From Chryseobacterium takakiae (GTDB lineage Bacteria > Bacteroidota > Bacteroidia > Flavobacteriales > Weeksellaceae), in contig NZ_FQVO01000003.1 of the NCBI RefSeq assembly GCF_900129385.1, positions 186,001 through 250,000 on the forward strand: DNA of 64,000 nucleotides, read 5' to 3'. The notes under the pieces were generated by a model. That model did not search any database. It was not told where the DNA came from and worked only from the letters and a program-made list of their open reading frames with translations. A program made the translations under genes and the position numbers. Position 1 is the stretch's first letter; the number at the start of each line of letters is the position of its first letter. Shown in pieces: positions 17,735-26,642 of the stretch.

Positions 17735-19651
17735 TTATTCTTTTATAAACTTGAAACTTTTCTTTGTGCCGCTCTTAGTTGAATACGTCACAATATAATT
17801 TCCGGTTGTTAAACTGCTGATGTTTAGCTTATTATTTACCAAAGCAGATCTCGATACAATTTTTCCGGATATATCATGGATAGTTACCATTATATTGTTT
17901 TCCTTTTCATTGATGTAAATGTAATCTTTGGCCGGATTTGGATAAAAGTTCACTTTTTCACCTTCTTTAATTTCTCCTGTGCCTAAAGTAGAAAGGGCAG
18001 GTGCCGTTGCAATTAAAGAAAAATTCTGGCTTCCATTCACAAGACTACCTTTATGGGTAACCGTAATGGTATAGGTTCCTGATGGATTGTTAATATCAAT
18101 TCTCTCGAAATTATCGGCGTTATTAGTACCGTTGTTGGTCGCAACGTCCGAAGGTGCAGACATCCCCTGCATTTTCCAAGGATAATAGGTAACACCGTCT
18201 TTAGTGATTTTTATATCCAAGTCATTTACCAGGTATTTTGTAGTTGGATCCACAGTATTGGTATTAATCAACGTTGATTGAGGATCTGTCCAGGATATGG
18301 AAACCTTTAGTGGCCCTGTGCCACTTGCTGTGATGCTTTTGGTATAAGTGCCCCCATTATTTAGAGAAAGCTCTTCTATTACACTTTTTGTAGAAGTGGT
18401 AGAGTTTTTGTCTCGTATGGCAATGGCTGCCTTTTCCGCATTTATTAAGCCCCATCCGTACTCATAATCTGGCCCTGGCCATGCTCCTGCTTCGTCTGCA
18501 GTGTGCAAGATCAGTCCTTTTACGGTAGCAGATTTCATATAGCTTGAATACAGTTGGTTATAATATTGTTGTAATAATAATACCACGCCTGTAACTCCGG
18601 GAGAAGCCATTGATGTCCCTGATTCAATACCTATGGAAGTATCAGATGTATGTAGGGTTGATCTTACATTAACCCCTTTCATAGAGATGTCAGGTTTTAT
18701 TCTGCCATCATCTGATGGTCCATAACTGCTAAATGTTGACATAATGATACTACCTGCATCAACATAATTTGTTACCTGTCCAACAGCTGCAACGGTCATA
18801 ACATTTTTTGCATTTCCATGGCCAAAAATCATATCATATCCCCCTTTTAGTCCAAGCTGCGTTGAACCTGGAGCAGTAGTTGCATTTCGACTGTTTCCAG
18901 CTGAGACAACAGGTAAGTAATAAGGGTTGTTAAAACAGATTTCATCAAAGGCTCGAGCCCGTGAATCGTAAGCTCCAAAGAACCATAGACTGCTTAAAGG
19001 TCCCATACCATATGAATGATTTGACGTGAGCAGACCACCGGATGCTTCGGAAAGCATTTCATCAATATCATTATTCCAATCATAATTACGAACTGAAGCA
19101 TTGAATGCTATTCCACGAACTTCCGGAACAATCCCTTGTGCGCAAATTGTCCCTGTAACATGGGTGCCGTGATATGAAACAGAAGATCCGTCCATATTTA
19201 TGAGTTTTGAATTTCCACCTACCATAAATTCTTGATGAGTGGCTCTAGCACTTCCTTCATCCCAAACAGCGGCAATCATATTCTGTCCCTGAATATTAAG
19301 TCCAAGGCTTCCACCGCTATAAAGCCTGGTAGCTCTGGCTGTTGTAGCAGCACCGGCATTATCTGTTTGAGCGTAAATGAATTCTCCATTTGGTAAAACA
19401 TCAATCAGTTCTTTGATTCCATTGTTAGGCAGACTGATTTTTTTTGAAACTCCGGGATTCTGGCTTAAGTACCTTGACAGTCTAAGATCACGCTGACTTT
19501 TCTCCTCTTTTATTTTTTTCTCTAATAAGACGTTAGCCTCTTTATTAGAATAAGTTGCAATTTTTTCTCGTTCTTCTGTACTTTGAGCATGTACTAAAAA
19601 GAACGATGCTGTGGAAAATACACAAGCAAATAATAGTTTTCTACTTTTCAT
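17735..19651 (-). CDS. Secreted S8 family (subtilisin-like) serine peptidase with type IX secretion sorting domain
   Basis: A 638-residue exported protease. After a signal peptide ending HAQ (residue 23) and a prodomain-like charged stretch, the S8 catalytic domain shows D131 (AAVWDEG), H161 (YHGTHVTG), oxyanion N253 (SAGN) and S347 (GTSMASP). A P/homB-like beta domain follows, and residues from about 565 (VNFYPNPAKDYIYI) to the end (KSFKFIKE) form a type A C-terminal sorting domain for the type IX secretion system, so the product should be secreted or surface-anchored. It is a single gene on the opposite strand between two SusCD loci, which may import its peptide products. Confidence 0.93.
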   Translation of the reverse strand: MKSRKLLFACVFSTASFFLVHAQSTEEREKIATYSNKEANVLLEKKIKEEKSQRDLRLSRYLSQNPGVSKKISLPNNGIKELIDVLPNGEFIYAQTDNAGAATTARATRLYSGGSLGLNIQGQNMIAAVWDEGSARATHQEFMVGGNSKLINMDGSSVSYHGTHVTGTICAQGIVPEVRGIAFNASVRNYDWNNDIDEMLSEASGGLLTSNHSYGMGPLSSLWFFGAYDSRARAFDEICFNNPYYLPVVSAGNSRNATTAPGSTQLGLKGGYDMIFGHGNAKNVMTVAAVGQVTNYVDAGSIIMSTFSSYGPSDDGRIKPDISMKGVNVRSTLHTSDTSIGIESGTSMASPGVTGVVLLLQQYYNQLYSSYMKSATVKGLILHTADEAGAWPGPDYEYGWGLINAEKAAIAIRDKNSTTSTKSVIEELSLNNGGTYTKSITASGTGPLKVSISWTDPQSTLINTNTVDPTTKYLVNDLDIKITKDGVTYYPWKMQGMSAPSDVATNNGTNNADNFERIDINNPSGTYTITVTHKGSLVNGSQNFSLIATAPALSTLGTGEIKEGEKVNFYPNPAKDYIYINEKENNIMVTIHDISGKIVSRSALVNNKLNISSLTTGNYIVTYSTKSGTKKSFKFIKE

Positions 19652-20002
19652 AGATTATGAAATTAAATTAAATGAGCTAATATATAATAAATTATGAAAT
19701 TAATTTGCAATTTTTATAAAAAAGTGCGCATATATTATTTTTATAGATATCAATATGTCAATTTATTTCAGTTATACATGGTAAATGTATATTATGGTCA
19801 TAAATGAAATTATTCTCCATGTTAAAATACATTCAATATACAATGCTAAATTAATTCTACTATAAACAGACGAACAAAGCATACATCTATAAACAGTATA
19901 TACGACAAATAGTAAACTAAAGTTTTTATATAGCAATGATTTCAGGAGCTGTAAAGTATCTATGATGTGCTGTTTTAGGTAAGTTGATTTTTTAAAATTT
20001 TT
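19652..20002. other. Intergenic stretch, AT-rich
   Basis: This region separates the divergent subtilase and second susC genes. It is very AT-rich with only weak, low-complexity open frames. It should contain the minus-strand subtilase promoter near 19660-19720, but I cannot pick out a convincing box. The operator-like palindrome begins just after it at 20003. Confidence 0.45.
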
Positions 20003-20026
20003 AAAATTTAGAATAATTCTAAATAA
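20003..20026. promoter_or_regulatory. Palindromic operator-like site upstream of susC copy 2
   Basis: Core TTTAGAATAATTCTAAA at 20007-20023, within 24 bases identical to the site upstream of the first susC (11654-11677). It ends 210 bases before the susC ATG against 219 at the first locus, so sequence and placement are both conserved. The 7-1-7 inverted repeat resembles Fur-superfamily boxes; the actual regulator is not known. Confidence 0.55.
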
Positions 20027-20174
20027 AATTTTACTAACTAAAAAAATATATTCATAAACGGTTTTTGTATCAAATATTTTTTTCAAAAAAAATTATGAGT
20101 TGATAATATTAATTAAATGTAAACTTTTGCTTAATTTATATTATTGATTTTCAATGAATTATGGTTGTTTTTGG

Positions 20175-20206
20175 TTTGGTGATTTTAATATTTATTAACA
20201 TATTTG
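20175..20206 (+). promoter_or_regulatory. Promoter of susC copy 2
   Basis: TTTG at 20175-20178 and CATATTTG at 20199-20206, 20 bases apart, 27 bases before the ATG. Same -7 octamer and spacing as for the first susC. Confidence 0.55.
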
Positions 20207-20233
20207 TCCCATTAAATATTAAAATTTGTTAAT

Positions 20234-23095
20234 ATGAATGTGAAATTACGTGTATTAAGTGCTGGTGTTTTGTTCTTTATGGGAGGGCAGATGTTAGCGC
20301 AAAAAACTAATCAAAAGAAAGACACAGCAACCAACGTTAAAGATATTGAAGAGGTTGTTGTTGTAGGGTATACCAAAAAAAATAAGGATGTTGTTACCTC
20401 TGCAGTTTCAAGTATTAAATCTGAAACATTGGAAAGGTTTTCTCCAATTACTACTGTAGCAAATATTTTACAAGGGAAAAGTCCTGGTGTTGATATTACA
20501 GCTTATTCAGGAAAACCGGGGTCTGGAGCTAATATTAATATAAGGGGGTTAGGAAATGTTACTACTACGTCAGGTGCCAGTTCACCTTTAATTGTTATTG
20601 ATGGAAATGTTGTAGGAAATAATGATACAGCACAGTTTCTTTTGAATTCAATACCTCCTGGTGATATTGAAGATATTACGATACTTAAAGATGCGGCATC
20701 AGCGGCTATATATGGATCGCAGGGGGCTAATGGGGTTATAGTTGTTACAACCAAAAATGGTAAAGGAAAAACAACTGTTTTTTACTCTGCTCAATTTGGT
20801 TTTTCTGAAAAGATTAAAGATATAAATTTCACCATGATGAATGCTGCAGAAAAAATCGCTTATGAGCAGAAAGTTGCAGCTTTAGGAACTGTTGCCGGCT
20901 ATTATTCTTGGCCTGATCAACAGGAAATAAATGATGCTTTAAGCCTGGATCACGATTGGCAAAGAGATATTCTTAGAAGGTCATTTATTGAAAGCCACAA
21001 TCTTGGTATCAGAGGGGGTAATGATAAAAGTAATTACTCTTTAATATTAACATATGATAACGATAATGGTATAGTTCAGTATTTGAATGCTTTCAGAAGA
21101 TATTCTGGTAGATTTAAGTATAACGGACAGGTAAATGAAAAACTTGATTTTGGAGTTGGAGTAGGAGCATCGTATAGAAGAACACAGGATCCTAGAGATA
21201 GAAACAATGTTCAGAACCCTTTTAGAGCGATGTATGGTTATAATTCTTATGAGCCTGTTTATAATCCTGATGGAAGTTTTAACAACACATTTCAGGGGTT
21301 TCCTATATTGGAAGCCTTAAAGAATAATCCAGAGTATAACTCTGATGTTATTATTGATGCTAATATTTTTGCCCAGTATAAAATATTACCATACTTGGCA
21401 TATAAAATACAAGGTTCCGGAGTCTTTGATGCAAATACTTATGATTACAGGATTTTTAGAGGGTCAGTATTAGATCAGATCTTAGGAATTGGTGGACAAG
21501 CTTCAAAAACACTTGAGAATTCTTTTAATTATACATTTACAAATTTATTAACTTTTAGTAAAACCTTCGGTGAAGTGCATAATGTTGAAGCAACTGCACT
21601 TGCTGAATATGTTAATTTTAAATTAGATAGATTGAATGCGGTGGGAAGGAATTTTTCGTCTCCAAGCTTATCAGAAGTATCGAACACATCTACGCCTTTT
21701 TCTGCAACAGGATTTAGTAGAGGTAGAAGGTTATTTGGATATGGTATTTTGGCAAGTTATGATTATATGAAAAAGTATATTGTAACTGGATCAGCCAGAA
21801 GAGATGCGGATTCTAGATTTGGTGCGAATAATGTATGGTCAGATGTATTCTGGTCTGCCAGTGTAGCTTGGAATATTACAAGAGAAAACTTTTTAAAAGA
21901 TAACAGCTATATCAATAACTTTAAATTAAGAGCTTCTTGGGGAACCAGAGGGTATAATAATATTCCTCTTTTCATAAATCAACCTTTAGTATCAGGAGGG
22001 GCTTATGGTGGGTTGAATACGCCAAACAATTTTACTACATTATCACCGTCTACTACTCAAGGGAATCCCGATTTGAAATGGGAAGTCACAAAGTCACAAA
22101 ATTATGGAGCAGAGTTTTCGATATTGAAAAATAGGATAAGTGGTACTGTTGACTACTTTATAGATAGTAAAAAGGACTTTATATTATCAATACCTAATGT
22201 AGGAGACTCAGGAGGAGGATATGCAACTTCTATCAATGCAGGGGATATGAGAAACAGAGGTTGGGAATTTTCTTTAAATGGGGATGTGATAAAGACATCG
22301 GATCTCAATTGGTCTTTAAGAGCAAATATTTCGCTTTTAGATTATAAACTTAACAAGCTGAGGGGGGATCTTGAAAGTCAAAGGGTTGTAGGGACTATCA
22401 ATATGTTGAAAGAAGGAGAAGAACCATTTATTTTTTATCTTGTAAGAAGTGCAGGGGTTAACCCTTTAAATGGAAACGAACAATATTATGATATTAATGG
22501 AAACATAACAGAGAATTACAGCCCGGCCGATCAGGTTGCTTTGTCCGGAAAATCACCTTTACCTAAAGGTTATGGAGGTTTCGGCACAACATTCAGATAT
22601 AAAAACTTTGATATAAATGCAGATTTTAATTTCAAGTATGGAAATTATATATACAATTACATGGCTTTAAATATGCTGAATTCAAATAATGGAGCTAATA
22701 ATAATCTTAGAACAGATGCGATCGATTTCTGGACTCCGGAAAATCCAAATGCAAATTTACCAAAACCTGGAGCTGCTCCTAACGGTTTAACTGGTCTTCA
22801 AACTTCCGATAGATTTTTACAGGATGGTTCATATATCAGATTTAGAAACTTAACCATAGGATATACTTTTGATAGAAAATTCTTAGGAGAAAATAATCCG
22901 CTTAAGAAATTAAGGTTGTCAATAACTGGGCAAAATTTAGCGACATGGACTAAGTTTGAAGGAGATCCTGAAGTATCAATTGGTTCTGCAGAGTCTCAAA
23001 CTGGAGCTGGACAAACATTTATAAGTGGGGCTTTTGCTTTATATAGTTATCCTCAGGTAAAAACATTTTTATTTGGAATTGATGTAGAATTTTAA
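20234..23095 (+). CDS. SusC/RagA-type TonB-dependent outer-membrane transporter, copy 2
   Basis: A 953-residue SusC-class receptor whose signal peptide (MNVKLRVLSAGVLFFMGGQ) is nearly the same as that of copy 1, while the rest has diverged. The plug begins at DIEEVVVVGY and continues with GLGNVTT, LIVIDG and AAIYGSQGANGVIVVTTK; the barrel ends FGIDVEF. As in copy 1, there is no carboxypeptidase-regulatory N-terminal domain. susD follows after 11 bases. Shared leader, promoter and upstream palindrome suggest duplication of the 5' region with common control. Ligand unknown. Confidence 0.93.
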   Translation: MNVKLRVLSAGVLFFMGGQMLAQKTNQKKDTATNVKDIEEVVVVGYTKKNKDVVTSAVSSIKSETLERFSPITTVANILQGKSPGVDITAYSGKPGSGANINIRGLGNVTTTSGASSPLIVIDGNVVGNNDTAQFLLNSIPPGDIEDITILKDAASAAIYGSQGANGVIVVTTKNGKGKTTVFYSAQFGFSEKIKDINFTMMNAAEKIAYEQKVAALGTVAGYYSWPDQQEINDALSLDHDWQRDILRRSFIESHNLGIRGGNDKSNYSLILTYDNDNGIVQYLNAFRRYSGRFKYNGQVNEKLDFGVGVGASYRRTQDPRDRNNVQNPFRAMYGYNSYEPVYNPDGSFNNTFQGFPILEALKNNPEYNSDVIIDANIFAQYKILPYLAYKIQGSGVFDANTYDYRIFRGSVLDQILGIGGQASKTLENSFNYTFTNLLTFSKTFGEVHNVEATALAEYVNFKLDRLNAVGRNFSSPSLSEVSNTSTPFSATGFSRGRRLFGYGILASYDYMKKYIVTGSARRDADSRFGANNVWSDVFWSASVAWNITRENFLKDNSYINNFKLRASWGTRGYNNIPLFINQPLVSGGAYGGLNTPNNFTTLSPSTTQGNPDLKWEVTKSQNYGAEFSILKNRISGTVDYFIDSKKDFILSIPNVGDSGGGYATSINAGDMRNRGWEFSLNGDVIKTSDLNWSLRANISLLDYKLNKLRGDLESQRVVGTINMLKEGEEPFIFYLVRSAGVNPLNGNEQYYDINGNITENYSPADQVALSGKSPLPKGYGGFGTTFRYKNFDINADFNFKYGNYIYNYMALNMLNSNNGANNNLRTDAIDFWTPENPNANLPKPGAAPNGLTGLQTSDRFLQDGSYIRFRNLTIGYTFDRKFLGENNPLKKLRLSITGQNLATWTKFEGDPEVSIGSAESQTGAGQTFISGAFALYSYPQVKTFLFGIDVEF

Positions 23096-23106
23096 AAAAT
23101 TATAAA

Positions 23107-24570
23107 ATGAAAAATATATTTAAAATAGGTGCTTTTTCGTGTTTATTGTTATTGGTATCATGTAGTGAAGAACACTTTGATGTAGAACCAAATTACTTGG
23201 ATAATCCAAATTCTGTAACGCAGTCAGAAGCATCATTCAGATCACTTACTGATGGTGCTTATGATGCGATGAAAAATATTTTTGATGGCGATAATGGAAA
23301 TGCCTTAATATTAGCTGATGTTTTAGCAGATAATTTGATACTAAATCCTCAAGGCAGATTAACAAATACCGATCAGTATCAGTGGAGTTATAATGGTACC
23401 ACTGGCGGTGCAACTGCACTCTTTAGTGATTCTTATTTTGCAATTTCAAGAGCAAACTTTGTACTTGATAATTTAAACAAAATACCTTACACGGCTTTTA
23501 TGAAAAATATTGAGGCTGAAGCTAAAGCAATAAGAGGAGCTATGCACTTTGAGGTATTGAGAGCCTATAGCAAAATTCCCACCCAAGATGGTAGTGCATC
23601 AAATTCTATGGGGATACCATATGTTACAGTATTTGATCCTTTTCAAAAACCTACTAGAGATGCCACTGTAACAGATTCTTATAATAAAGTAATTTCAGAT
23701 TTGTTATTCGCCTATAATAATATCAATACAACTAATGGCAGCATTGGTAGATTTAATAAAACTTCTGTTGCAGCTCTTCTCAACAGAGTGTATTTATACA
23801 TGGGAGATTATGCAAACGCAATTACTTACGGTGAATTTGTTATAACAAACTCTTCATCTGTTGGCGCAAGAACAAATTTTGCTGGGATTTGGACAGATGC
23901 CAGTACAGATGGAGTGCTACTCTCTTTACTTAATGGTAACGTAAACACAGATAATACTACAGTTGGTGTATGTTATAATCAAAATGCATCTGGTATTAGA
24001 TCTGAATATAATGTTAATTATGATTTATTTCTAAAATACTCACCAACTGGAATTGCTGATATAAGAAGGACAGGATATCTTCTAACAGCAAATTATGCAG
24101 GAACGCCTTATAATCATGTAATAAAATATAGAACCAGAACAGGATCTATTACAGCTCAGGTTGTTAATGTTAAATTTATAAGAACAGCGGAAGTATATTT
24201 AAATACAGCAGAAGCATATATGAAGTCATCCACACCAAATTCTACAAGGGCATTGCAATTGTTGAATACTTTAAGAGAACAAAGATATTTACCATATACT
24301 GCTGGAACAGAAACTGGAACAGCTTTATTGGATGCTGTTTATTCTGAAAGAAGATTAGAACTTGCTTTCGAAAATGATAGATTTTGGACACTGAAGAGAT
24401 TAGGACTCCCTGTTAACAGATCTTCATTCGGACCAAATGTAGATGGTACTGGAACTGGTCCTGGAGCAAGTATAGTTACTTTGCAATCATCAGATTACAG
24501 ATGGCAGTTACCAATTCCTCAATCTGAAATAAACTTAAATCCTAATATGAAACAAAACCCCGGCTATTAA
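23107..24570 (+). CDS. SusD/RagB-type outer-membrane lipoprotein, copy 2
   Basis: A 487-residue lipoprotein with lipobox LLVSC near residue 20 and the SusD helical fold. The C-terminal RagB/SusD region includes YSERRLELAFENDRFWTLKR and ends in MKQNPGY like copy 1. It is coupled 11 bases downstream of its SusC and followed by a terminator; unlike locus 1 there is no third lipoprotein gene. Confidence 0.92.
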   Translation: MKNIFKIGAFSCLLLLVSCSEEHFDVEPNYLDNPNSVTQSEASFRSLTDGAYDAMKNIFDGDNGNALILADVLADNLILNPQGRLTNTDQYQWSYNGTTGGATALFSDSYFAISRANFVLDNLNKIPYTAFMKNIEAEAKAIRGAMHFEVLRAYSKIPTQDGSASNSMGIPYVTVFDPFQKPTRDATVTDSYNKVISDLLFAYNNINTTNGSIGRFNKTSVAALLNRVYLYMGDYANAITYGEFVITNSSSVGARTNFAGIWTDASTDGVLLSLLNGNVNTDNTTVGVCYNQNASGIRSEYNVNYDLFLKYSPTGIADIRRTGYLLTANYAGTPYNHVIKYRTRTGSITAQVVNVKFIRTAEVYLNTAEAYMKSSTPNSTRALQLLNTLREQRYLPYTAGTETGTALLDAVYSERRLELAFENDRFWTLKRLGLPVNRSSFGPNVDGTGTGPGASIVTLQSSDYRWQLPIPQSEINLNPNMKQNPGY

Positions 24571-24598
24571 TATCAATTTAATACGATTATTCTTTTTT

Positions 24599-24626
24599 AA
24601 CCCGTACTTAAAGTGCGGGTTTTTTA
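24599..24626 (+). terminator. Terminator after susD copy 2
   Basis: AACCCGTAC pairs with GTGCGGGTT around TTAAA (one G-U pair), followed by a T-run to 24625. Confidence 0.85.
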
Positions 24627-24692
24627 TTCCCCATTATTTCTTATTTTTGCCTTACCAAATCTGCACTTGCATTTTTGTATAAAAATCAGCAC

Positions 24693-26630
24693 ATGAAGTA
24701 TATACTTTCAATCATACTCTTCTTCAGCCTTACTATAAACGCTCAGGTCAAAAATAAGACCGATTCAAATCAGCTTCCTAAGAACGGAGAAGATACTCTG
24801 GTCATTGATTCAGGAACAAAAGATTCCTTAAAAATCTTTAAACCTACCATCAATGATTATTTATATCAGACACAATTTGCAGAGAAAAAAGTATTTGATA
24901 CGGTAATGACTTTCGACAAAACCTATATCTTTTCGCAATACAACAACAGGGACAACTTCGGGAGGGTTCAGGTTGCCAATATTGGTGCGGGGTTTAACCC
25001 ACTCTCTTATGAGCTAAATGCTGAACAAAACCTGTCACTTTTGCCAACCAACAAATCCTATGGCATACTCGGTGTTAATGATATTCACTATTACGATGTA
25101 AAGACTCCTACGGCAACATTCATTTACCATAATGCCATGAAAAACGGGGCGGCTCTAAGGTCTACCTACACCCAGAATATCGGAAAACGATTTAATTTTT
25201 CTTTAGAATATAGTGGATTGAGATCTCAGGGAGTATACAGGAATTCCCTCGCTTCCAATAACAATACTCTGTTTACCGGACACTATGTATCCAAAAGCGG
25301 AAATTATGAATTGTTTGCCCATTATCTCCATCAGAATGTTAATAACCAGGAAAACGGGGGAATTGCAGTAGACAGCCTTTTCCAGAATGGCAACAGTGAT
25401 TCCAGAAACAGGCAGAATATGCAGGTCAATCTGGCATCTTCCAGTTCTCAGTTTTCGTACCGCAGATATTATCTGACGCATCAGTTTGCCCCTTTTAATT
25501 CAGACAACATTCCTTTTAAAATAAGACATACCATTTCTCATCAGGGAAATAAATATTACTATACTCAGGAATCACCGGAGGCATTTTGGTACGAAGCGCC
25601 ACAACAGCTTGTCGCAGACGCTCCTTTGTCTTCCAAAAAATATTCAGATAATTTCAGCAATACCGTAAGCTTGGTTTGGGATAATGAAAAATTTAAGCTT
25701 GATGCGGGAGTCCGGTATCAAATGCTGAAGTTAGGTTCAAGCCAGGTCGTTCTGCCTTTGCTCGAAATTCCTACGGAAATCAAAGAAAACAGGATTGGGG
25801 CTGTAGGAAATTTACAGATCAGGTTATTTAATAAATTTCAGCTCAATTCATTTTTGGAATTCTCCAACGGAAGCCGGTTTGGAAGTTATCTGAGAACAGC
25901 AAACAATCTGAAATTCGAGCCGGTAAAAGATTACTTTGTTAATGCGAAACTGAATTTTCAGACTGCTTATCCTTCATTCAATTATCTTCTGAATACTTCA
26001 ATTTATAATAATTTCAATTACTATTTTCAGGATGCAAAAAACCAGACGGTAATGGAAGCCGGCGGAAGCCTTAATCTGAAATGGTTCAAAACTGAATTGT
26101 TTGCCAATTATTTCAGAATTGAAAACTATACCTATTTTGATATGGCAGCAATGCCTAAGCAAAGCGGAAACTCCGTGAATATTTCCCAGATTGGAGGTGA
26201 TGCCACTTTCAGCTATCGAAATTTTCATTTGAATACAAGATTACAGTTCCAGAATGTACTCACGAACAAAGATCTTCTGCCGTTGCCGGGATTTATCGGA
26301 CGTGCCAATTTCTTTTACCAGTCAAAAGCATTTAAAAATGCAGCCGAAATACAAACCGGTATCAAAGTCTATTATTTCTCAAAATTTGCGTCCAGAGAAT
26401 ATTTCCCGATTCTTAATGAATATATTCTGCCGGGAACAGACTCTTTTTCAATTGGTGGACAGCCGATTGCGGATGTTTACTTTAATATGAAAATTAAAAA
26501 AATGTTCTTCTTCATTGAAGGGCAACAGATCGGAACCGTTATTTCACACAATAAAGCGTATGCATTTCCAAGTTATCCTACCTATGATTTCAGGTTGAAT
26601 ATCGGGATTGTATGGTATTTATTCAACTAA
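24693..26630 (+). CDS. Putative porin (outer-membrane beta barrel)
   Basis: A 645-residue protein with signal peptide MKYILSIILFFSLTINAQ and alternating hydrophobic strands typical of the large Bacteroidota putative porin family. Aromatic residues are frequent at strand ends and the last strand reads RLNIGIVWYLFN. I use ATG 24693; the open frame extends to a TTG at 24675, but the signal peptide fits the ATG. A TATTTTTG box at 24642-24649 may be its -7 element. bshC begins 12 bases downstream, so they may share a transcript. Transported substrate unknown. Confidence 0.8.
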   Translation: MKYILSIILFFSLTINAQVKNKTDSNQLPKNGEDTLVIDSGTKDSLKIFKPTINDYLYQTQFAEKKVFDTVMTFDKTYIFSQYNNRDNFGRVQVANIGAGFNPLSYELNAEQNLSLLPTNKSYGILGVNDIHYYDVKTPTATFIYHNAMKNGAALRSTYTQNIGKRFNFSLEYSGLRSQGVYRNSLASNNNTLFTGHYVSKSGNYELFAHYLHQNVNNQENGGIAVDSLFQNGNSDSRNRQNMQVNLASSSSQFSYRRYYLTHQFAPFNSDNIPFKIRHTISHQGNKYYYTQESPEAFWYEAPQQLVADAPLSSKKYSDNFSNTVSLVWDNEKFKLDAGVRYQMLKLGSSQVVLPLLEIPTEIKENRIGAVGNLQIRLFNKFQLNSFLEFSNGSRFGSYLRTANNLKFEPVKDYFVNAKLNFQTAYPSFNYLLNTSIYNNFNYYFQDAKNQTVMEAGGSLNLKWFKTELFANYFRIENYTYFDMAAMPKQSGNSVNISQIGGDATFSYRNFHLNTRLQFQNVLTNKDLLPLPGFIGRANFFYQSKAFKNAAEIQTGIKVYYFSKFASREYFPILNEYILPGTDSFSIGGQPIADVYFNMKIKKMFFFIEGQQIGTVISHNKAYAFPSYPTYDFRLNIGIVWYLFN

Positions 26631-26642
26631 AATTCAGTCAGG

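Noticed and set aside
19772-20086. Minus-strand open frame of 104 codons upstream of the second susC
   Set aside because: Low-complexity AT-rich translation, spans the conserved palindrome and has no family features.
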